A DNA stretch of 9,805 nt, from positions 1-9,805 of the forward strand of contig QLUC01000065.1 in the NCBI GenBank assembly GCA_018725275.1, in the 5' to 3' direction. The notes beneath the pieces are model-generated. The model made no database searches, was not told the origin of the DNA, and was given only the letters and a program-made list of their open reading frames with translations. The translations under genes were made by a program, and so were the position numbers. The DNA is from Bacillota bacterium. GTDB lineage: Bacteria; Bacillota; UBA994. Below are positions 4,739 through 9,805 of this stretch, one piece after another (the first letter of the stretch is position 1; the number at the start of each line of letters is the position of its first letter).

Positions 4739-7252
4739 CTACCTGAGGAGAGCGTCGCGCAGCCTGACGGCCCAAGAGGGGGAGGATAGCATGGCCCCAT
4801 TCGCGATGATGAGGAAGTCGGTCACTTGGTGTGCGGCGATTAGTTGTCTTAAGCCAACCTGGCCACCGCGGTAGTGGACAGAATCAAGAACCAGGATTTT
4901 TTCAAAGGATGGCACCAGCCATGGCGCAAATGCTCGCCGGGAGTCATCGCCCACAATTAACAATACTCGTTCGTTGGTCGCGGTACCTTCAAGCACCGAC
5001 AAAAACTGACCCACGCCGAGGAAGATGTTGTAGCCACGGCGGGATAAGGCCACCGCAGGGGATGCGAACACTTGTAGCTGCCCCAGAGCATCATAACGAT
5101 GTACCATTTGGTTATTGGGGAGGGTGCGGTGCAGGTAGTAATCCACCTTATCCTGGTGGTCACCAAAGCCGCTAGCCTGCCCGACGCTGGCGAGGCTCCC
5201 CAAGTAGCCGTGAAAGCTCCTCAGCTCGTACTCCGTTATATCCACGAATTCGACCCCTAAAGCTTGGCTAAAGCCTTGTGCCGCGTAGTAAGCGCCGAGT
5301 GCAGTCCAGTGGGGATTGGTATTCATGAAGAGCTTCTCATCGCTATGAGGCATTAAATAGGCGAAGGAATCTAGCGACACAATTTCTGGCAACAGGCGGG
5401 CATGCACCCTGGCGATAGCGGCCTGCAAATCACCTGAATATTGCCGGTGTTCGGGCTGCTCGAAAGAAATTGACATGGGGGCAATGAGCAGGTATTTCTT
5501 GATGGTTGCCGGCATATTGCCCATCACTTCATTGATGCTTTGCCAAAAAGATGCTTGGCTATCAGGAAGGTCGGCAAAGAGTGTCACTACCCGGTCATAA
5601 AAGACGATATGCTGGTCTAGGACTAAGTATCCTGCTCGGTCAATCTTCGGAGCGAGGCCCAGCTCATCTTCATCACCCGTAGGTGTGATTGGCTTGTGGG
5701 GCAAGGCGGTGGCGAGTTCGGCTCGGAGCCTGGCTAGTGCTCGGGTGGCGATTTCGCGCTCGGCACTTCCTCTGGTTCTCTCGACAAAGCCTTCGTAGCT
5801 AATGAGAGCCTCAAAGCGAGCGACTTGTGTGGCATAGGTCGGTGTCGCTTTAAGCCAAGATACTAGGTACTGCTCCGAGATTAGAGTGCGCCAAGGTGTG
5901 GTCGATGGTAGTAGGTTCGACCAGAACAAAAGAAGAAAAAACAGTAGGCCCAGGGACACAGCAGACTGCGTCACCAGCCGCGTGTAGCGCCAGCGCTTGC
6001 TTAGCACATCGAGCGCCTTATTGGGCAGGGGGGTAGTAAATAACAGCGCGAAAGGCAACAGCCAAAAAATCCTTTGCACTGCCTCTGCCTCTACTGCGGT
6101 CAGGCTTATGCTTAGATCGGAAAGGGCCAGCAAGGAAGCCAGAAATTGGGCGAGTTCTGCAAGGTCGTTATAGTAGAAAATGCTCCCTAGCAGAGCTAAG
6201 GATAGCCAGGTTAAGATATTTCCTAAGACTGGGATGTCCTGCTGGTGGATAGACATTGAGAGTAGGATTTGGTCAAATATTAGGAAGCTCGCAAAAACTA
6301 GCCCCCACAGCAACGCGTTCCACCCTAACCCATGCCACCAGCCAATGATTAAAGCGAGGATGAGGGTGCGCTGCATTAACCCGGTGCCCCTGCGCGGCAG
6401 GTACTCGCGAATAAACGCTAATGTCGAAATGCACCATCTTTCGAGAAATTGGCTGATACTGCGGGAAGCCAAGGGGTGGGAGAATTGCTCTGGGTAGGAG
6501 AATCCGAAAATTTTCCCGAGCCCAATGCTTAGGTCGGCGAAGCCAGAAAGCACCAAGTACCATTGGCCCAAAAAGAGGGCGATGCCAAGCCAAGCCCCAG
6601 AGGCAGAAAGAGCCGCTAGGTTTTCGCGCAAGAGGAAGTCCACTGTGCCCCCCAAATATGGACCCAACAAACCTATCTTGATAATCCCCACGGCGCCTCT
6701 AGCTAGGCCAGCTACAGCAGCGGCCCATGTTTCTTGCCTAGTCTGCACCTCTAGGTAGAAGTCGCGGTAGCGTATGATTGGCCCGGCAATCATCTGCGGA
6801 AAAAACGCCAGACCGAGCAACAAGTTCCAGAGGTTCATTTCCGGCCGGACCGTTTCATTGTGCACATCCATCAAATAGCCGTGCGCCTGGAGCACAAAGA
6901 TCGTCAAGAGTAGCGGCATGGGGAAGGAAAGATGGTAAAGCACAGGCACCGTCAAGTGGGGAAAGCGTAGGTAGAGCGCGAGCATTGTGCCGATGTTGAG
7001 GGCTGCCACCAGCCATATCAGGGTGCGGCCCAGTGAAATTTCTTTGAGCCAAGCTTGTAGTCTAGCCGCCACATAGACTATGCCGGTGAGCAAGACGATG
7101 GCGATGACGAAGAAGGGCGAAAAAAGGGCGTAAAAAACTAGGGAGAACAAGAGTAGAATCATGTTGCGCCACATCCTGTTGCTACGGATGTAGTACAGGA
7201 GCAACAGGATGGGGAGGAAGAAACCAAGAAAAGTTACACTGGTTAGGGGCAT
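4739..7252 (-). CDS. MBOAT O-acyltransferase fused to a DHHW/AlgJ-like domain (837 aa)
   Basis: The N-terminal part (about 1-420) is an MBOAT acyltransferase like AlgI and DltB. It shows many membrane segments, FFPQMIAGPIIRYRDF (150-165; AlgI-type FPQLIAGPI), DLSIGLGKIFGFSYPEQFSHP (240-260), ERWCISTLAFIREYLPRRG (271-289) and the catalytic WHG at 306-308 in WWHGLGWNALLWG. After LLPFALLFTTPLPNKALD (398-415), the normal MBOAT end, a new membrane helix (428-448) leads to an extracytoplasmic part (449-837). This part resembles DHHW/AlgJ/AlgX proteins: NTNPHWTALGAYYAA (644-658), FGDHQDKVDYYLHRT (696-710) and VLLIVGDDSRRAFAPWL (763-779) with the likely nucleophile Ser771. The pair usually comes as two neighbouring genes; here they are one frame. 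Together they would carry acyl groups, probably acetyl, across the membrane to a polysaccharide. Cys274 replaces the usual His of RWHIS, and Asn646 stands where the Asp of DxHW is expected. The ATG has AAGGA about 9 nt upstream. Confidence 0.92.
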   Translation of the reverse strand: MPLTSVTFLGFFLPILLLLYYIRSNRMWRNMILLLFSLVFYALFSPFFVIAIVLLTGIVYVAARLQAWLKEISLGRTLIWLVAALNIGTMLALYLRFPHLTVPVLYHLSFPMPLLLTIFVLQAHGYLMDVHNETVRPEMNLWNLLLGLAFFPQMIAGPIIRYRDFYLEVQTRQETWAAAVAGLARGAVGIIKIGLLGPYLGGTVDFLLRENLAALSASGAWLGIALFLGQWYLVLSGFADLSIGLGKIFGFSYPEQFSHPLASRSISQFLERWCISTLAFIREYLPRRGTGLMQRTLILALIIGWWHGLGWNALLWGLVFASFLIFDQILLSMSIHQQDIPVLGNILTWLSLALLGSIFYYNDLAELAQFLASLLALSDLSISLTAVEAEAVQRIFWLLPFALLFTTPLPNKALDVLSKRWRYTRLVTQSAVSLGLLFFLLLFWSNLLPSTTPWRTLISEQYLVSWLKATPTYATQVARFEALISYEGFVERTRGSAEREIATRALARLRAELATALPHKPITPTGDEDELGLAPKIDRAGYLVLDQHIVFYDRVVTLFADLPDSQASFWQSINEVMGNMPATIKKYLLIAPMSISFEQPEHRQYSGDLQAAIARVHARLLPEIVSLDSFAYLMPHSDEKLFMNTNPHWTALGAYYAAQGFSQALGVEFVDITEYELRSFHGYLGSLASVGQASGFGDHQDKVDYYLHRTLPNNQMVHRYDALGQLQVFASPAVALSRRGYNIFLGVGQFLSVLEGTATNERVLLIVGDDSRRAFAPWLVPSFEKILVLDSVHYRGGQVGLRQLIAAHQVTDFLIIANGAMLSSPSWAVRLRDALLR

Positions 7253-7270
7253 GGCGACATTCCTTCTCTG

Positions 7271-8317
7271 TTACTTAAATCGTTGTCTGGTGGTCGGGGC
7301 GATGAAGCCTTTCCCGCGGGCTTCTACAAAACCGTAAACGCGCGCTTCACCGGTAAATACGATATCCTCTCGGGCGATTACGGACTTGATCTTGCCCTTA
7401 AGCCCAATAATCGCACCGTGGTCGATGACAATGTCTTCCTCAGAAAACACCGTCCCGAAAATTCGCACATTGCTGCCGATGTAGATATTGCCCTCAGCGA
7501 AGAGATTGCCATGGATAATGGCATCCTCATTAATCTTGATGACCTTGGCGGAGCGAATGCTACCTTGCACTTCGAGCCCCCGCATCACCGTCACATCCTG
7601 TTTCGAGACGATGGAGCTGCGGAGGATTTTGGCATTAAAGGCAGTGTCGTCAGCGATGTAACGCACGTCGCGCATTATCTCGGGAGATACGATGGGTATG
7701 ATGTCATCGTGTTGCTCTAAAGCAGAACCCTGCAGGGTATCCTCCGTGCCGAGGTATATTTGCGGGGCGTACAAACGTTGAAAAGTACAATCCCTGCCGA
7801 TGACTAGCGAAGTAGCGCTGGTTGCGCTTAGACCAAGGTTGCAGCCAAATCCCGCCTTAAACATGCCTTCGGCATCAGCCCAGCGCCCCACCTGTGTTCC
7901 TGCACCAAGAGTCAGTCGACCTTTAGCGACGATGGCCCGGAGAAAGGGGATATTGACCAGGGAGGCATCCCCCCTGGCATAAATTTCCTTGGCGAAATGA
8001 ATGCCTGGGGAGGGACTAAAATCTTGTTCAGCGGCGTAAACCACGGCCTCGCACTTGGTGTAGGGTTCCAGCGGCCCTTTATCGGCCTCTATTACTAGCT
8101 CCTCTCGCGACAACTGCAGCAAGCCTCCCCCACCATAGGCCGCCCAAGCTAGGTCGAACAATTTTTGAAAGGAATGAGCAAAGTAGCGGGGGTCCTTGGT
8201 ATAGTCCTGTTGTATGCCGATGGGGGCGGTGATTACGCGCGTGGCTAGGAGCGCTATGGCAATGGGGTAGGCGAGCATAACTAGGTACAGAAAAAAGATA
8301 AAGATCACCACATACAT
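7271..8317 (-). CDS. Membrane-anchored bactofilin-like (polymer-forming) beta-helical protein
   Basis: The 348-residue product has one long hydrophobic helix at its N terminus (1-28), a middle region (35-105) without a recognised motif, and a C-terminal right-handed beta-helix-like region (about 107-335). The latter shows the repeating G/N-x-hydrophobic pattern of bactofilins and polymer-forming cytoskeletal proteins, for example VIKINEDAIIHGNLFAEGNI (259-278) and IYIGSNVRIFGTVFSEEDIV (278-297). No catalytic hexapeptide-transferase histidine can be picked out, so a structural role is more likely than an acyltransferase, but the latter is not excluded. Charges (few before the helix, Arg27 after it) hint that the beta-helix faces the cytoplasm. 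AGGAGG (8328-8333) precedes the ATG by 10 nt and overlaps the end of the glycosyltransferase gene. Position just after that gene suggests that it scaffolds or localises the polysaccharide synthase. Confidence 0.8.
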   Translation of the reverse strand: MYVVIFIFFLYLVMLAYPIAIALLATRVITAPIGIQQDYTKDPRYFAHSFQKLFDLAWAAYGGGGLLQLSREELVIEADKGPLEPYTKCEAVVYAAEQDFSPSPGIHFAKEIYARGDASLVNIPFLRAIVAKGRLTLGAGTQVGRWADAEGMFKAGFGCNLGLSATSATSLVIGRDCTFQRLYAPQIYLGTEDTLQGSALEQHDDIIPIVSPEIMRDVRYIADDTAFNAKILRSSIVSKQDVTVMRGLEVQGSIRSAKVIKINEDAIIHGNLFAEGNIYIGSNVRIFGTVFSEEDIVIDHGAIIGLKGKIKSVIAREDIVFTGEARVYGFVEARGKGFIAPTTRQRFK

Positions 8318-8323
8318 GCCCTC

Positions 8324-9622
8324 TCATCCTCCTACCGACTGTCCTTGGCCGCCAGGAGCACTGGTGCCACCGGGACCATGACCAAAGTGTTGGGTCTTAT
8401 TCCAGACTAAATCGCGGGCAGAAAAGCGGTCGACGATGGCGTCCACAAAGCCGAGGCTGGTGTGCCAGAGGTAGAAGTAGAAGTTAAAAATCATGAGGGG
8501 GATGAGCAAGATGTCGCCCCGCATTCCGTCCAAGATTAGCCCGGTGGCGATTTCGTAGAAGGGGGCAAAATTGCCGTAGCTATTGTACATGCCCACGAAT
8601 AAGAGCACCCACCAGCCCATGAAAATGGTCATTTCTCCTAAGAAGAACAAGGCGAGAGAAACAAAGAAGGCCAAAAGCAACAAAAAAGGAGTTGCATACA
8701 CCATGAGGAGGAAGATGCCATCTATCTTTTCGCGGAGGGTGATTGCTTTGGACAAGACCAGAGGCCAGAAATAGCGGAACATGACATTGTTGTGGCCCCT
8801 CGACCAGCGCCGCACCTGTCTGCCGCGGCTGGCCCAAGTCTCTGGCGATTCCTCGTAGCACTCGGCATCATTGACATAAAGCACCCGGTAGCCGGAAAGG
8901 TAGAGCCGCATAGTGATTTCAGTGTCCTCGGCCAGTACATACCGGCCGAAGAGGCGTACTCCCGGCAAGATTTCCTTGCGAAACCCCCCCACTGTGCCGC
9001 CATACTGAGGTATGAGATTTAAATTGTAGCGGGCCTGTTGGTCCACTTGGTACCCGCCCGAACGCTCGATGCTCAATAATCTGGTCAATAGGTTCGTGTG
9101 GGTGTTAGAGGGCACGACCCTGCCCATGACTGCTCCCACGGAGGGGTCGAGAAACCCCACCGCCAGTCTTTGGAGCAGCATCTTGCCGGGGCGATAGTCG
9201 GCGTCAAAAACAATGATGATGTCATTTTTAGCGAACGTGACGGCCTCACTGAGAGCCTCGGTCTTACCACGCCGGCCGGTGGTTCTATGGAACGGACGGA
9301 TGTGGGGGTACAGGCTCGCGTACTCCTCTAGTAAATCATGCGTGGCATCGCTACTGTGGTCGTTGATGGGTATAATCTCTAGCTTGTCGCGGTCATACTG
9401 GCATTCGAGCAGGGCGTCGAGAACATGACGCAAGACCTTCTCTTCGTTATGCATGGGGATGAGCACGCTAATTCTGGGCAGGTCGCTGTCAGCGATGTCA
9501 CTATAAGATATGCGTTGCCGTCCATAGAGGCGTGAGTACGAAAAGACAAAATGCCGCACTGCATAGAGCAGCATGATGACAATTGTAAAAACCGCGTAGG
9601 CCTGCATGATGGCTACGACCAT
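8324..9622 (-). CDS. Membrane-bound processive-type family 2 glycosyltransferase
   Basis: This GT2 enzyme resembles cellulose, hyaluronan and PgaC-type poly-N-acetylglucosamine synthases, which polymerise a nucleotide-sugar on the inner face and extrude the chain. With the start at 9622 (432 aa) there is one N-terminal membrane helix (about 7-27), then the catalytic domain: ISVLIPMHNEE (51-61), INDHSSD (86-92), the metal-binding DAD in VFDADY (138-143), AEDTE (231-235) holding the catalytic acid, and QVRRW (269-273), the QxxRW product-site motif of processive enzymes. Three or four C-terminal helices follow (301-391), ending with the VWNKTQH motif near 406-412. The last 20 residues are Gly/Ser/Gln-rich. 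There is no PilZ domain, so direct c-di-GMP control as in BcsA is not visible. The ATG at 9622 is preferred because AAGGGGGTG ends 8 nt upstream; a TTG at 9628 would sit only 2 nt from it. The sugar cannot be read from the sequence. Confidence 0.93.
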   Translation of the reverse strand: MVVAIMQAYAVFTIVIMLLYAVRHFVFSYSRLYGRQRISYSDIADSDLPRISVLIPMHNEEKVLRHVLDALLECQYDRDKLEIIPINDHSSDATHDLLEEYASLYPHIRPFHRTTGRRGKTEALSEAVTFAKNDIIIVFDADYRPGKMLLQRLAVGFLDPSVGAVMGRVVPSNTHTNLLTRLLSIERSGGYQVDQQARYNLNLIPQYGGTVGGFRKEILPGVRLFGRYVLAEDTEITMRLYLSGYRVLYVNDAECYEESPETWASRGRQVRRWSRGHNNVMFRYFWPLVLSKAITLREKIDGIFLLMVYATPFLLLLAFFVSLALFFLGEMTIFMGWWVLLFVGMYNSYGNFAPFYEIATGLILDGMRGDILLIPLMIFNFYFYLWHTSLGFVDAIVDRFSARDLVWNKTQHFGHGPGGTSAPGGQGQSVGG

Positions 9623-9805
9623 TGCCAATGCACCCCCTTAGCTGGGTCATCAATTTTAATTATGAGGTAGTTTATATAGATGCTGTAGAAAGAAACAAAG
9701 TAGACAAAGTCAAAGAATGGCCCGAAGATGAAGAGCAACACCGCCATGTACAGGGATGAGCCCCAAGATAGAATAGCCAGAAAGGCAATGTAGCGCAGTA
9801 TGCCA
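9613..9805 (-). CDS. C-terminal end of a hydrophobic membrane protein, enters from the right edge
   Basis: The minus strand is open from the window edge to a TAG at 9615-9613, giving 63 residues of the C terminus. They contain two or three membrane-spanning stretches (LRYIAFLAILSW, then LYMAVLLFIFGPFFDFVYFV, then IYINYLIIKI) and end with DDPAKGVHWQWS. The stop overlaps the glycosyltransferase start by 10 nt, as is usual for coupled genes in one operon. I do not recognise the family from this fragment. From the context it may be part of the same polysaccharide synthesis machinery, for example a membrane partner of the glycosyltransferase. The start and most of the gene lie outside the window. 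Confidence 0.7.
   Translation of the reverse strand, partial: GILRYIAFLAILSWGSSLYMAVLLFIFGPFFDFVYFVSFYSIYINYLIIKIDDPAKGVHWQWS
9631..9639 (-). promoter_or_regulatory. Ribosome binding site deciding the start of the glycosyltransferase gene
   Basis: On the minus strand this reads AAGGGGGTG, one mismatch from the ideal AAGGAGGTG. It is 8 nt from the ATG at 9622 but only 2 nt from the TTG at 9628, so it supports the ATG. It lies inside the end of the upstream membrane-protein gene. Confidence 0.65.

Noticed and set aside
7283..7720. Open frame of 145 codons on the plus strand
   Set aside because: It lies wholly opposite the beta-helical protein gene, has no recognisable motif, and arises from codon bias of the real gene on the other strand.
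1..9805. CRISPR array, tRNA, rRNA, riboswitch or insertion sequence
   Set aside because: No spaced direct repeats, no cloverleaf or rRNA-like stretches, no transposase motif and no inverted-repeat-bounded unit were seen on either strand.

Overview
The window looks like chromosomal DNA from a Gram-positive-type bacterium, most likely a Clostridia-like member of the Bacillota. The reasons are strong purine-rich Shine-Dalgarno sequences, tightly packed genes with short gaps or overlaps, use of TTG as a start, a CotH-family gene, and a GGGGAC-type palindrome of a kind I recall from Bacillota intergenic DNA. This placement is inference from style and gene content; no marker gene is present.

Left part (1-1663), metabolic and orphan genes. 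The 5' end of an isoaspartyl dipeptidase gene (iadA) runs leftward off the window. A divergent small gene (495-791, +) encodes a 98-residue protein of unknown function. It converges on, and overlaps by 4 nt, a leftward EamA/DMT-family exporter gene (788-1663). A 213-nt intergenic stretch (1664-1876) holds a possible extended -10 promoter for the exporter, a hairpin and a REP-like imperfect palindrome.

Right part (1877-9805), one leftward operon-like array of seven genes with gaps of 1-35 nt or short overlaps. In transcription order: (1) the C-terminal end of a hydrophobic membrane protein entering from the right edge; (2) a membrane-bound family 2 glycosyltransferase of the processive type; (3) a membrane-anchored, bactofilin-like beta-helical protein; (4) an 837-residue protein joining an MBOAT O-acyltransferase to a DHHW/AlgJ-like extracytoplasmic domain; (5) a VTC/triphosphate-tunnel polyphosphate polymerase domain; (6) a DUF4956 membrane protein; (7) an exported CotH-family kinase-like protein.

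The likely theme is synthesis, scaffolding, O-acylation and possibly phosphorylation of a secreted or wall-associated polysaccharide. The glycosyltransferase would build and extrude the chain. The MBOAT-DHHW protein would move acyl groups across the membrane and onto the chain. The VTC-DUF4956-CotH trio would supply a phosphate-based activity at or outside the membrane. The fused acyltransferase, two altered signature residues in it, and the joining of the two modules in one transcription unit are the most unusual points. Functions of single proteins rest on recognisable motifs; their cooperation is inference from gene order.
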